Positions 20,904 through 29,804 of a DNA stretch of 64,000 nt are shown piece after piece. Below the pieces are notes generated by a model. The model had not been told where the DNA came from and made no database searches. It saw only the letters and a program-made list of their open reading frames with translations. The position numbers were made by a program, and so were the translations under genes. Numbering within the stretch: position 1 is the first letter of the stretch; each line of letters opens with the position of its first letter. Origin of the DNA: VXYL01 sp963666465 (GTDB lineage: Bacteria; Pseudomonadota; Gammaproteobacteria; Pseudomonadales; Azotimanducaceae); contig OY762824.1 in assembly GCA_963666465.1 (NCBI GenBank), positions 2,976,001 to 3,040,000 on the forward strand, given 5' to 3'.

Positions 20904-22187
20904 ATGCCCCGGACAACCTCCACAGCCCTGTTCCACCGCGCCCGTGCCTGCACCCCCGGCGGCGTCAACTCACCGGTGCGGGCCTTCCGAGGCGTAGGGG
21001 GCGAGCCTGTGTTCATCGCCCGCGGCGACGGCGCCCACATCCATGACGTGGACGGCAACCGCTATATCGACTACGTCGCCTCCTGGGGCCCCATGCTCCA
21101 GGGCCACGCCTTCGAACCCGTGGTCACCGCCGTTCGCGCGCAGGCACAGGCCGGACTCGGCTTCGGCACCCCCACCGAGATCGAGGTGGAGATGGCCGAA
21201 ACCGTCGTGCAGCGGGTGCCGGGCATCGAACAGGTGCGGATGGTCAACTCCGGCACCGAGGCCACCATGTCCGCCATCCGCCTGGCGCGAGGCTTCACCG
21301 GCCGCGATCTCATCCTCAAGTTCGACGGCTGCTATCACGGCCATGCGGACTCCCTGCTGGCCAAGGCCGGTTCCGGCGTTCTCACCTTCGGCCTGCCGAA
21401 CTCCCCCGGCGTCCCGGCCGGCACCGCCCACAACACCCTCACCGCCTCCTTCAACGACCTCGAAGCCGTCCACGCCGCCTTCGAGCGCCACGGCGACAAT
21501 GTCGCCGCCGTCATCCTCGAACCCATCGCCGGCAACATGGGCTGCATCCCGCCCGACGACGGCTTCCTGAACGGCCTCGCATCCATCACCCAGGAGCACG
21601 GCGCATTGCTCATCTTCGACGAGGTGATGACCGGCTTCCGCGTCGCCGCCGGCGGCGCGCAAGAGCTCTACGGCATCACGCCCGATCTCACCACCCTCGG
21701 CAAGGTCATCGGCGGCGGCCTGCCGGTGGGCGCCTTCGGCGGACGTGCCGACGTGATGGCGCACATCGCCCCGGAAGGCGCCGTATACCAGGCCGGCACC
21801 CTGTCCGGGAATCCCCTGGCGATGGCAGCGGGCCTCGCCATGCTGCGCTCGCTGGGCGAGGGCTTCCACGCGCGCATCGGCCGGGCCACCCAACGCCTGG
21901 CACAGGGCGTGCGGGAATGCGCGGCGCGGCGGGGCATCCCGGTGGTGGTGAACGACGTCTGCGGCATGTTCAGCCTCTTCTTCACCGAAGCCGAGCAGGT
22001 TCGCAGCTATGCAGACGTCGCCGCCTGCGACACCGAGCGCTACGCCCGCCTGTTCCACGCCCTGCTCGACGCCGGCGTCTATCTCGCGCCAAGCGCCTTC
22101 GAGGTGGCGTTCGTCTCCGGGGCCCATGACGAGGCGGTGATCGACACCACCCTCACGGCCTTGGACGAGGCACTGGCAATCACATGA
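20904..22187 (+). CDS. hemL: glutamate-1-semialdehyde 2,1-aminomutase
   Basis: HemL converts glutamate-1-semialdehyde to 5-aminolevulinate using PLP, in the C5 route of tetrapyrrole synthesis. The 427-residue class III aminotransferase shows CTPGGVNSPVRAF (17-28), VNSGTEATMSA (114-124), YHGHADSLLAKAGSG (144-158), IFDEVMTGFR (237-246) and the PLP lysine K267 in TLGKVIGGG. The ATG lies in a weak ribosome-site context. The stop overlaps the next gene as ATGA, so the kinase behind it is translationally coupled. Confidence 0.96.
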   Translation: MPRTTSTALFHRARACTPGGVNSPVRAFRGVGGEPVFIARGDGAHIHDVDGNRYIDYVASWGPMLQGHAFEPVVTAVRAQAQAGLGFGTPTEIEVEMAETVVQRVPGIEQVRMVNSGTEATMSAIRLARGFTGRDLILKFDGCYHGHADSLLAKAGSGVLTFGLPNSPGVPAGTAHNTLTASFNDLEAVHAAFERHGDNVAAVILEPIAGNMGCIPPDDGFLNGLASITQEHGALLIFDEVMTGFRVAAGGAQELYGITPDLTTLGKVIGGGLPVGAFGGRADVMAHIAPEGAVYQAGTLSGNPLAMAAGLAMLRSLGEGFHARIGRATQRLAQGVRECAARRGIPVVVNDVCGMFSLFFTEAEQVRSYADVAACDTERYARLFHALLDAGVYLAPSAFEVAFVSGAHDEAVIDTTLTALDEALAIT

Positions 22188-23230
22188 GCACCGCTACCAA
22201 GCGCGCCTTCGACGTGTACGGCATCGGCAACGCGCTGGTGGATTTCGAATACCGCGTCGGCGAGGAGTTCCTGCGCGACAACGACATCGCCCGCGGCCAC
22301 ACGACGCTGGTGAGCGGCGAGCAGATGGCAGACCTCCGAAGCCGGCTCGACGGACATGACACCCACCGCACATCGGGAGGCTCCGCCGCCAACACGGCCT
22401 ACGCGGTGGCCGCATTCGGCGGTCGCGCCTTCTACGCCTGCCGCATCGCCGACGACGAAGACGGCGCCTTCTTCCTGCGCGAACTCGACGAGGCTGGCGT
22501 GGGTTCCAAGGAAGGCCAGCGCCCGGAAGGGATCACCGGCCGCTGCGTGTCCATGGTGACGCCGGATGCCGAGCGTTCCATGTTCACCTTCCTGGGCATC
22601 TCCGAAGAACTCTGCCCAGACGACCTGGACCACCGAGCATTGGCCAACTCAAGCTACCTGCACATCGAAGGCTATCTCTGTTCCTCCCCACCCGCCCGCG
22701 CCGCGGTGGTGGAAGCCCGCGAAGCCGCCAGCGCCGAAGGCGTGGCCGCCAGCCTCGTCCTGTCCGACCCCGCAATGGTCCTCCACTTCCGCGAAGGACT
22801 CGAGGAGATGCTCGGCAACGGCGTCGATCAGCTCTTCTGCAACGAGGAAGAGGCCCTCACCTGGGCCAAAACCGACCGCCTGGACATCGCCGCCAACGAA
22901 CTCAGGGACATCGCCCCCCACGTCAACATCACCCTGGGCTCCCGCGGCAGCCTGGCCATCTCCCCAAAGGCAACCACGGAAGTCCCCGGCTTCCCCGCAC
23001 AAGCCGTGGACACCACAGGCGCCGGCGACATGTACGCCGGCGCCTGCCTATACGCCCTGGCCACCGGCGCCTCCCCCCTGGAAGCCGCCCGCTTCGCCAA
23101 CGCCGCCGCCGCAAGCACCGTGTCCGTCTTCGGCGCCCGCCTGCCCTCGCCTGCGAACTACAGGGATTTGCTGAAGAAGCTCACAGGCACCCCAACGGGG
23201 CCCAAACGGCGCTTCGCGCCGAAAGCCTGA
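22184..23230 (+). CDS. PfkB-family carbohydrate/adenosine kinase
   Basis: The 348-residue protein has both PfkB signatures. The N-terminal one is the HRTSGGSAANTAYAVAAFGG segment near residues 63-82, and the C-terminal one is DTTGAGDMYAG near 272-282, whose Asp is the catalytic base. LFCNEEEALTW fits the adenosine-kinase-like branch common in Gammaproteobacteria, though the true substrate is not determined. It starts inside the hemL stop codon (ATGA) and its own stop overlaps the start of the next gene, so hemL, this gene and the deacetylase-like gene form one operon. Confidence 0.85.
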   Translation: MSTATKRAFDVYGIGNALVDFEYRVGEEFLRDNDIARGHTTLVSGEQMADLRSRLDGHDTHRTSGGSAANTAYAVAAFGGRAFYACRIADDEDGAFFLRELDEAGVGSKEGQRPEGITGRCVSMVTPDAERSMFTFLGISEELCPDDLDHRALANSSYLHIEGYLCSSPPARAAVVEAREAASAEGVAASLVLSDPAMVLHFREGLEEMLGNGVDQLFCNEEEALTWAKTDRLDIAANELRDIAPHVNITLGSRGSLAISPKATTEVPGFPAQAVDTTGAGDMYAGACLYALATGASPLEAARFANAAAASTVSVFGARLPSPANYRDLLKKLTGTPTGPKRRFAPKA

Positions 23231-24153
23231 TGGTCGCGTTCGTAACCCACAAAGCATGCCTCGAGCACCTTGTGCTGCCGGGGCATCCGGAGCGGCCGGA
23301 GCGGCTGGCGCATTTGTTGACGCAGTTGACCGCTGGTGGGCATTTGGATGGGCTCGATCGGGTGCCTTGCGCTCCGGCGAGTCTCGACGATGCGGCGCGG
23401 GTTCACGATGCCGGGCTGGTGCGGTGGCTGCAGGCGAGTTCCCCCGACGAGGGGCTGGTGCGAGTGGATCCCGACACCACCATGAGCCCCGGTTCGCTGG
23501 CCGCGGCCCTCGCCTGCATCGGCGCCGCCAAGGCTGCGCTGGAATGGACTCTCGCCGATGCAGAGCCGACCGGGCGCCGGGCCTTCTGCGCGGTGCGACC
23601 GCCCGGACACCATGCGGAAGAAGGCGCGTCGATGGGGTTTTGCCTGTTCAACACCGTTGCCATCGCCGCCGATCTGGCCCTCGCCCGCGGGGATATCGGG
23701 CGCGTGGCGATTCTCGACTTCGACGTTCACCACGGCAACGGCACGGTGGACATCTTCCGGGATCGGGCGGAAGTCCTCGTGTGTTCGAGCTTCCAGTTCC
23801 CGCACTATCCGGGCCGCGGTCACGACGTGCTGCGGCCCAATCTCGTGCATTCGCCCCTGCCAGCCGGAAGCACCGGCAGCGACTTCCGCCGCGCGCTGGA
23901 GCGGGACTGGCAACCGGCCCTGCGCGAGCACCGGCCAGACCTGATCCTCGTCTCCGCCGGCTTCGACGCCCACGAAGCAGACCCTCTCGGCGACCTCCGC
24001 CTCGCCGAGGACGACTTCGACTGGGCAACCCGCTTCATCGTCAACGCCGCCGAACAGACCGCCCAGGGCCGGGTCGTATCCGTCCTCGAAGGCGGCTACG
24101 ACCTGGCGGCGCTGGCAGCATCCGTAGAAACCCACCTGAAGGCGCTGCACTGA
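23230..24153 (+). CDS. histone deacetylase family (class II-like) amidohydrolase
   Basis: The 307-residue protein has the zinc-dependent deacetylase fold signatures. PGHPERPERL is near the start, RPPGHHAEEG near 118 holds the two catalytic histidines, and ILDFDVHHGNGT near 160 holds zinc Asp and His. LVSAGFDAH near 238 holds the other zinc Asp, and LEGGYDL is near the end. Bacterial members deacetylate small amines (acetylpolyamines) or proteins. The substrate is unknown here. It directly overlaps the kinase gene upstream. Confidence 0.9.
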   Translation: MVAFVTHKACLEHLVLPGHPERPERLAHLLTQLTAGGHLDGLDRVPCAPASLDDAARVHDAGLVRWLQASSPDEGLVRVDPDTTMSPGSLAAALACIGAAKAALEWTLADAEPTGRRAFCAVRPPGHHAEEGASMGFCLFNTVAIAADLALARGDIGRVAILDFDVHHGNGTVDIFRDRAEVLVCSSFQFPHYPGRGHDVLRPNLVHSPLPAGSTGSDFRRALERDWQPALREHRPDLILVSAGFDAHEADPLGDLRLAEDDFDWATRFIVNAAEQTAQGRVVSVLEGGYDLAALAASVETHLKALH

Positions 24154-24214
24154 TCAGCCGTCCCAACCACGGGCGACGCGTGCGTCGCCTCCTCTTCTAC
24201 GGGGTTGTTCGCAT

Positions 24215-24300
24215 ACTGTCTGGAGGGAGGGCGTCTCGCCGACGCGCCCAAAGCACGCCTTGCGGCGCGAGAGGGCGAGACGCCCTCCCTCCGAGACATG
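24215..24300. repeat. REP-like palindrome pair
   Basis: Two opposed units: ggagggagggcgtctcgcc and ggcgagacgccctccctcc, with a cgacgcgcccaaagcacgccttgcggcgcg centre. Same family as the palindromes inside MITE type D. Confidence 0.7.
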
Positions 24301-24351
24301 ACCTGTGCCGGAAAGTCGTGAACGTGGCACTTGAGCGTCAGCACGCCCTAG

Positions 24352-24510
24352 GAGTCTGCGCCGTAGAAACTTTTCCGGGGACATGCACCCTAATACGGCG
24401 AGAAAAATCCATCTTCTGGGAGGTCCTGTCCCTCGTCAGGAACGTTTCGGGGCGAGCAATGGGGGATCACACCACATTTTCGGCGCGAGATCGTCCTACG
24501 GCGCAGACTC
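24352..24510. mobile_element. IS1182-derived MITE type E, copy 1
   Basis: About 159 bp with perfect ends GAGTCTGCGCCGTAG / CTACGGCGCAGACTC, preceded by CTAG and followed by CTGG. The ends match those of the full IS1182-family element at 51778-53346 (GAGCCTGCGCCGCAG) apart from two bases. A second copy, opposite in orientation, is at 51523-51685. Confidence 0.75.
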
Positions 24511-24514
24511 CTGG

Positions 24515-24836
24515 CAGCCTGTCGGACTTCGGACGGCGCAAGCGGTAGTGTCTCACTTTGAATTTGTCTGACGTGGCGCATGGCCGTTCGCAACTGGCGA
24601 CTGCGTCGATTTGCCTGCCGGGACCACTCCGGGGGGAGGGGCGGGACACCCTCCATGCGCGCCGTCAGGCGCGTCCTCTCTACTGCACATGCCGCGAGTG
24701 CCCTGCGCGCCTTGGCGGCGCGGCGCGCCTTGCGGCGCGATGGAGGGCGGGACGCCCTCCCCCCGAGGACGGTGCCAGACACTGCACAAGCCAAGGTGAG
24801 ACACTACCGCGCAAGCTGGCCGAATGCCGACAGGGT
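24515..24836. mobile_element. MITE type B relic split by MITE type D
   Basis: The B element begins CAGCCTGTCGGACTTCGG directly after CTGG and is interrupted at 24543. It resumes as GCGCAAGCTGGCCGAATG, then CCGACAGG, after the type D element. Its right half is missing where the aldolase remnant begins. Confidence 0.65.
24544..24808. mobile_element. MITE type D, copy 2, with 8-bp target duplication
   Basis: Bounded by GGTAGTGTCTCAC and GTGAGACACTACC, it is flanked on both sides by GCGCAAGC (24536-24543 and 24809-24816), which occurs once in uninterrupted B elements. The core holds REP palindromes, and the sequence is the reverse complement of the copy at 14239-14483. Confidence 0.8.
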
Positions 24837-24837
24837 G

Positions 24838-25480
24838 ACAGGACGGCCGACGAAGCGAACCTGCGCGCGGAACTCGTTGCCCATTACCAGCAGGTCGAGG
24901 CGCTGGGCCTGAACGAAATGTCCTCCGGCAATCTCAGCGTGCGGTTCGGGGACCGGATGCTGATCTCCCCCAGCGGCGCCACGGCCCAGAGCATCGCCGT
25001 GGACACGTCGTCGAGACGACCTTCGACGGGCTCTGGCGCGGCGAGCGACGACCCTCGTCCGAATGGCGAATGCATGCCGCCATCTACCGCAAGCACGACG
25101 AGGCCCAGGCCATCGTCCACACACACTCCGACCACTGTGTTGCCGTGTCATGCCACCTCAGGCCCCTGCCCGGCTTCCACTACCCGATCGGCACCTTCGG
25201 CGGCGACGACATGCCCTGCGTGCCCTACTCCACCTTCGGCACCCAAGCGCTTGCCGACGACGCGGCCGAGGCGCTCACCCACCGCACCGCCTGCCTGCTC
25301 GGCAACCACGGCATGATCTGCCGCGCGCCCACCTTGACGCAGGCCGTCAATCAAGCGCAACGACTGGAGATCATGTGCCGGCAGTATGCGCTCGCTCGCC
25401 AGCTCGGCGAGCCACGCCTGCTCACCGATGCCGAGTGGCGGCAGTTCTTCGACCGCGACAACGAACCCTCTACAGCAAGA
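24838..25480 (+). pseudogene. class II aldolase/adducin family protein, truncated and frameshifted
   Basis: The N-terminal part reads LRAELVAHYQQVEALGLNEM followed by SSGNLSVRFGDRMLISPSG, the aldolase opening with its phosphate-binding SSGN. The frame then breaks near 25000 and continues in another frame as HVVETTFDGLW...WRMHAAIYR. It goes on with AIVHTHSDHCVAVSC (the HxH zinc site) and CLLGNHGMIC (third zinc His). The 5' end is cut by MITEs B and D with no plausible start codon left. The 3' end runs into the 89-bp tandem repeat, which replaces the natural C-terminus. Relatives are fuculose-phosphate aldolases or methylthioribulose-phosphate dehydratases. It is almost certainly inactive. Confidence 0.8.
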
Positions 25481-25655
25481 GCCTTCAGCCGGGGAAGCGG
25501 CCCCGACCGCCGACGCGCAGGGAAGTGCCGGCAATTCCCCATCGCCGGGGGCGTGCTTCCATGCAGGGAGCCTTCAGCCGGGGAAGCGGCCCCGACCGCC
25601 GACGCGCAGGGAAGTGCCGGCAATTCCCCATCGCCGGGGGCGTGCTTCCATGCAA
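25479..25655. repeat. 89-bp tandem repeat C, two copies
   Basis: Two nearly identical units start GAGCCTTCAGCCGGGGAAGC and end GCGTGCTTCCATGCA, with period 89. A third, inverted copy with about ten changes lies at 51686-51773 beside other mobile elements. Each unit is GC-rich with internal palindromes. Confidence 0.75.
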
Positions 25656-25760
25656 GCGCCTGAAGGAGCGGCCCACAGGCAACGCAGGACCCCACAGGGG
25701 CAATCCATGGGTCGCCCGCGCCAGGGCACCCTCCCACACCCTGCGCCGAGGCAGGTCGCG

Positions 25761-26180
25761 TCAGCTCAACTGCGCTCGGATCCGTTCAGCGTGCGCTGCC
25801 AGAACCTCCGGCTCTGCCATGTCACGGGCATGGAACCTCAGCCCCTCCCCGTCATAGCGCGGAATGACGTGGAAGTGAACATGAGGGACGCTCTGCCCAG
25901 CGTCGGCGCCATTGAGCTGCATCAACATGACGCCGCCGGGCCTAAACGCCGCCTTCACCGCCACGGCCACCCGCCGTGTGGTGACAATGAGGCAGGAGAG
26001 CTCACCGTCCGATAGGTCGAACACCGTCTCCGCAGCCGCGCGCGGGACGATGAGCGTGTGGCCCGGGCTTTGCGGCATCACGTCCATGAAGGCGAAGCAA
26101 TGCTCCTCGTCAAGCACCACATGCGCCGGCAACTCCCCCCGCAGGATGCGCGCGAAGATGTTGTCGCTGTCATAGGCCAT
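25761..26180 (-). CDS. HIT family nucleotide hydrolase/transferase
   Basis: The 139-residue protein has the histidine-triad motif HVHFHVIPR near residues 100-108, with the usual N-terminal DNIFARILRGELPA opening and GHTLIVPR. HIT proteins of this size (HinT/Hit type) hydrolyse phosphoramidates and AMP-linked nucleotides through the middle His. The last His of the classic HxHxHxx reads I-P-R after HV, as in many bacterial members. The start is ATG. It is followed on the same strand, after 210 bases that include a REP-like unit, by nothing coding; ettA upstream is on the same strand but distant. Confidence 0.88.
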   Translation of the reverse strand: MAYDSDNIFARILRGELPAHVVLDEEHCFAFMDVMPQSPGHTLIVPRAAAETVFDLSDGELSCLIVTTRRVAVAVKAAFRPGGVMLMQLNGADAGQSVPHVHFHVIPRYDGEGLRFHARDMAEPEVLAAHAERIRAQLS

Positions 26181-26394
26181 GGCACGAATCGTAACAGCCC
26201 GTCACAGTCGCACACTCCCTTGGACATCACGGTCGCGGGTGGCCTCGGGTTCACAGTCGCGTACGGGCCAGGGTCCGCCGGCGGTCGCGGGACGGATTCC
26301 AAGGGGCCGCGGGCATCTGCCCTCGCAACGCGCCAAGCGCGTCCGTTCCTCGCCCCACGCACAGCCCCTCACAGCGCCGACACCAGGCAGCAAC

Positions 26395-28062
26395 CTACCT
26401 GGCCGGCGGCTTGTACCGCACCCGAGTCGGCGCCGCATCGAGCCCCCGTCGCTTCCGGTCCTCCGCATAGTCACTGAAGTTGCCCGCCACGAACTCCACA
26501 TGACTGCCCCCCTCAAAGGCCAGAATATGCGTTGCCACGCGATCCAGAAACCAACGATCGTGCGAGGTCGCCACCACGCTGCCCGGAAAGTTCAGCAGCG
26601 CTTCCTCAAGCGCCCGCATGGTCTCCACGTCGAGATCGTTCGTCGGTTCATCGAGCAACAGCACATTCGCCCCCTGCCGCAAGACCCTGGCCAGATGCAC
26701 CCGATTGCGTTCGCCGCCCGATAGCTGCCCCACGAACTTCTGCTGATCCGGCCCGCGAAAGTTGAACCGCCCCACATAGGCCCGCGAAGGGAACTCATAG
26801 CTGCCCACCCTCAGGATGTCCTGGCCATCCGAAATCTCCTGCCACACCGTCTTGGCGGCGTCGAGCACATCACGGGATTGATCCACCGAGGCGATCTTCA
26901 CCGTCTCGCCAAGCTCCACCGTGCCGGCATCCGGCGCCTCCCGGCCGTCGAGAATCCGCAGCAGCGTGCTCTTGCCCGCGCCGTTGCCGCCCACCACGCC
27001 GACGATGGCGGCCGCCGGCATCGAGAAGGTCACATCCTCCATCAGCACGCGATCGCCATACGCCTTGGCGATGCCCTTCACCTCGATCACCTTGTCGCCC
27101 AGCCGCGGTCCCGGCGGGATGTAGATTTCCGCTGTCTCGCCGCGCTCTTGCACTTCCTTCGAGTTGAGTTCCTCGAACCGCGCCAACCTGGCCCGCCCCC
27201 GCGCCTGCCGCCCGCGCGGGCTCGACCGCACCCACTCCAGTTCCGCCCGCACCGCCCGCTGCCGCGCCCGCTCCGACTGCCGTTCCACCGCCAGCCGCGC
27301 ATCCCGCGCCGTCAGCCATGCCGTGTAGTTGCCTTCAAAGGGAATGCCGCGGCCGCGGTCGAGTTCCAGAATCCAGCCGGCCACGTTGTCGAGAAAGTAG
27401 CGGTCGTGGGTGACGGCGACCACCGTGCCCGGATACTCGCTCAGGAACCGTTCCAGCCAAGCCACGCTGTCGGCATCGAGGTGGTTGGTCGGCTCATCGA
27501 GCAGCAGCATGTCGGGCTTGCCGAGCAGCAGTTCGCAGAGCGCCACCCGGCGCCGTTCGCCGCCCGACAGCGTCGCCACGTCCGCATCCCACGGCGGCAG
27601 CCGCAGCGCATCGGCTGCGATCTCCATCGCATGGTCGATGTTCCAGCCGTCCACCGCCTCGATGCGATCCGTGAGCTCCCCCTGCCGCTCGATGAGGCGG
27701 TTCATCTCGTCATCGTCAAGGGGCTCGGCGAACCTCTCGGCGATGGCGTCGTACTCCGCCAACGCCGCAGTGACGGCAGCGAGCGCACGCGAGACATTGC
27801 CGCGCACATCCAGGCCCTCGTCGAGCTGCGGCTCCTGCGGCAGAAAGCCCACCCGAATGCCCTTCTGCGCCCGCGCCTCGCCCTCGTATTCCGAGTCCAG
27901 CCCCGCCATGATCGCAAGCAGGCTGGACTTGCCCGCACCATTGAGCCCCAACACCCCAATCTTCGCGCCGGGAAAGAACGACAGCGAGATGCCCGATAGA
28001 ATCTCCCGTCCAGGCGGCACGATCTTGCCAACCCCTTGCATGGTGTAAGCAAACTGCGGCAT
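26395..28062 (-). CDS. ettA: energy-dependent translational throttle protein EttA (ABC-F)
   Basis: EttA binds the ribosomal E site and gates entry into elongation according to ATP/ADP. The 555-residue protein has two ABC ATPase domains. The first has GLNGAGKSS (about 39-47), LSGGERRRVAL and LLLDEPTNHLD. The second has GGNGAGKST, LSGGERNRVHL and LLLDEPTNDLD. A linker with basic helices lies between (RARQRAVRAELEWVRSSPRG). The opening MPQFAYTMQGVGK and the C-terminus RKRRGLDA.PTRVRYK are EttA-specific. It is divergent from nrdR with about 170 bases between. Confidence 0.95.
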   Translation of the reverse strand: MPQFAYTMQGVGKIVPPGREILSGISLSFFPGAKIGVLGLNGAGKSSLLAIMAGLDSEYEGEARAQKGIRVGFLPQEPQLDEGLDVRGNVSRALAAVTAALAEYDAIAERFAEPLDDDEMNRLIERQGELTDRIEAVDGWNIDHAMEIAADALRLPPWDADVATLSGGERRRVALCELLLGKPDMLLLDEPTNHLDADSVAWLERFLSEYPGTVVAVTHDRYFLDNVAGWILELDRGRGIPFEGNYTAWLTARDARLAVERQSERARQRAVRAELEWVRSSPRGRQARGRARLARFEELNSKEVQERGETAEIYIPPGPRLGDKVIEVKGIAKAYGDRVLMEDVTFSMPAAAIVGVVGGNGAGKSTLLRILDGREAPDAGTVELGETVKIASVDQSRDVLDAAKTVWQEISDGQDILRVGSYEFPSRAYVGRFNFRGPDQQKFVGQLSGGERNRVHLARVLRQGANVLLLDEPTNDLDVETMRALEEALLNFPGSVVATSHDRWFLDRVATHILAFEGGSHVEFVAGNFSDYAEDRKRRGLDAAPTRVRYKPPAR

Positions 28063-28233
28063 GGCGGCCTCCGAACTGCGAACGCGCCATTATTCACGAG
28101 TCCAACGGCGAGGACGCCGCGAGCGCGCCCCCTCTTGTCTGGGAACCCCCAAGGACATGGACCTTGGGACGCGTGGGAGATGTCCCCACGGTGTGTAGGA
28201 CGGATGGTTGCGTGTCTGGGCTACAATCCCTCC

Positions 28234-28695
28234 ATGCTCTGCCCCTTCTGCCGCCACCATGACACCAAGGTGATCGATTCCCGGCTGGTCGCGGACGGCG
28301 AGCAGGTGCGGCGGCGGCGTGAGTGCCAATCTTGTGGCGAGCGCTACACCACCTTCGAGATGGCCGAGCTGGTGATGCCGCGCATCATCAAGTCGAGCGG
28401 CGCAAGGGAGCCGTTCAACGAAGAGAAGCTCCGCAGCGGCATCATGCGGGCGCTGGAGAAGCGGCCCGTGGCCAGCGAGGACGTCGAAACCCTCGTCAGT
28501 CGAGTCAAGCACGACCTGCGCGCAACCGGCGAGCGCGACCTGCCCTCCCGCACCGTCGGCGAACAGGTAATGACCGGCCTCAAGGAGCTCGACGAAGTGG
28601 CCTATGTGCGCTTCGCCTCCGTCTATCGCGACTTCCAGGACCTGAGCGAATTCCAGGAGGAGATCAGGAGGCTCACCACCGAGCGGGTGGAATGA
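28234..28695 (+). CDS. nrdR: transcriptional repressor NrdR
   Basis: NrdR senses ATP/dATP and represses ribonucleotide reductase genes. The 153-residue protein has an N-terminal zinc ribbon (C3, C6, C31, C34; MLCPFC and CQSCGERYTTFE) followed by an ATP-cone domain (PRIIKSSGAREPFNEEKLRSG...). The ATG at 28234 gives the exact family length. The stop overlaps the ribD start (ATGA). It is the first gene of an operon with ribD, nusB, thiL and pgpA. No NrdR box was identified with confidence. Confidence 0.96.
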   Translation: MLCPFCRHHDTKVIDSRLVADGEQVRRRRECQSCGERYTTFEMAELVMPRIIKSSGAREPFNEEKLRSGIMRALEKRPVASEDVETLVSRVKHDLRATGERDLPSRTVGEQVMTGLKELDEVAYVRFASVYRDFQDLSEFQEEIRRLTTERVE

Positions 28696-29804
28696 CTTCC
28701 GACTCCGACCTCCTGTTCCTGCGCCGCGGCGTGGAACTGGCCGCGAAGGGGCTCTACAGCGTCACCGAAAACCCTCGCGTCGGCTGCCTGCTCGTCAAGG
28801 ACGGCGACGTGATCGGTCGCGGCTGGCACAGACGCCGCTGCGAGCTTCACGCCGAAACCGCAGCCCTGGCCGACGCAAGGGACAGCGGACACGACCCCGC
28901 CGCCGCGACCGCCTACGTCTCCCTCGAGCCCTGCTGCCACACCGGCCGCCAACCACCATGCGCACCGGCGCTGATCGACGCCGGCATCAAGCGCGTGGTG
29001 GGCGCCATGACCGATCCAGACCCGCGCGTGGCCGGCAAGGGCTATGCGATGCTGCGCGCCGCCGGCGTTGCCGTGGAGACGACGGAACTCCCGGAAGCCA
29101 CCCACCTGAATCGCGGCTTTGTGCGTCGCATTGCCACGGGCCTGCCGTTCGTCCGCGTCAAGCTCGGCGCCTCCATCGACGGCCGCACCGCCATGGCGAG
29201 CGGCGAGAGTCAATGGATCACCGGGCCCGACGCCCGCGCCGACGTGCAGCGCCAACGGGCACAAAGCTGCGCCATCGTCACGGGACGAGGCACGGTGGCG
29301 GCAGACGACCCGGCCCTCACCGTGCGGGGAGCGCAGTTCGCCGTGGACGGCATCATCCGCCAACCCTTGCGCGTGGTCGCCGACACCCTCGGCAAGACAC
29401 CTTCCGAGGCGCGTCTCTTCGCCACCGACTCGCCCGTGTATCTCGCCACGGGGTGCGACGCGCCGGCGCATCCGCGAGCCCATATGCTGCGTCAGGACAC
29501 CAGCCATGTGGATCTTCACCGCCTGCTTCAAACCCTGGCCGACATGGGCTGCAACGAAGTGCTCGTGGAAGCGGGCCCCACCCTCGCCGGCGCCTTCCTC
29601 CACGCCAACCTCTGGGACGAAGCCGTGCTCTACCTGGCGCCGAAGTGGCTCGGCGAAACGGCGCGGCCCCTCGCGGCGGTGTCGTTCGACCGCCTCGCAG
29701 AAGCCATCGGCAGCAAGATCGTCGCCATCGAGGAGCTAGGCGCCGACGCCAAGGTCGTCCTCGCCAACGCATCCCAAACCGCTCCGCCGGGCGGCACCGC
29801 GTGA
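28692..29804 (+). CDS. ribD: bifunctional diaminohydroxyphosphoribosylaminopyrimidine deaminase/reductase RibD
   Basis: RibD catalyses the second and third steps of riboflavin synthesis. The N-terminal deaminase has HAE (53-55) and PCCHTGRQPPC (80-90), the zinc ligands being H53, C81 and C90. The C-terminal reductase has VRVKLGASIDGRTA, SQWITG and LVEAGPTLAGAFL. The length of 370 is typical. The start overlaps the nrdR stop and the stop overlaps the nusB start (TGATG). Genes ribE, ribBA and ribH, which often lie between ribD and nusB, are absent here. Confidence 0.95.
   Translation: MTSDSDLLFLRRGVELAAKGLYSVTENPRVGCLLVKDGDVIGRGWHRRRCELHAETAALADARDSGHDPAAATAYVSLEPCCHTGRQPPCAPALIDAGIKRVVGAMTDPDPRVAGKGYAMLRAAGVAVETTELPEATHLNRGFVRRIATGLPFVRVKLGASIDGRTAMASGESQWITGPDARADVQRQRAQSCAIVTGRGTVAADDPALTVRGAQFAVDGIIRQPLRVVADTLGKTPSEARLFATDSPVYLATGCDAPAHPRAHMLRQDTSHVDLHRLLQTLADMGCNEVLVEAGPTLAGAFLHANLWDEAVLYLAPKWLGETARPLAAVSFDRLAEAIGSKIVAIEELGADAKVVLANASQTAPPGGTA

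Noticed and set aside
25479..25655. Possible CRISPR array
   Set aside because: Only two directly adjoining 89-bp copies with no spacers; a third copy lies 26 kb away inverted.
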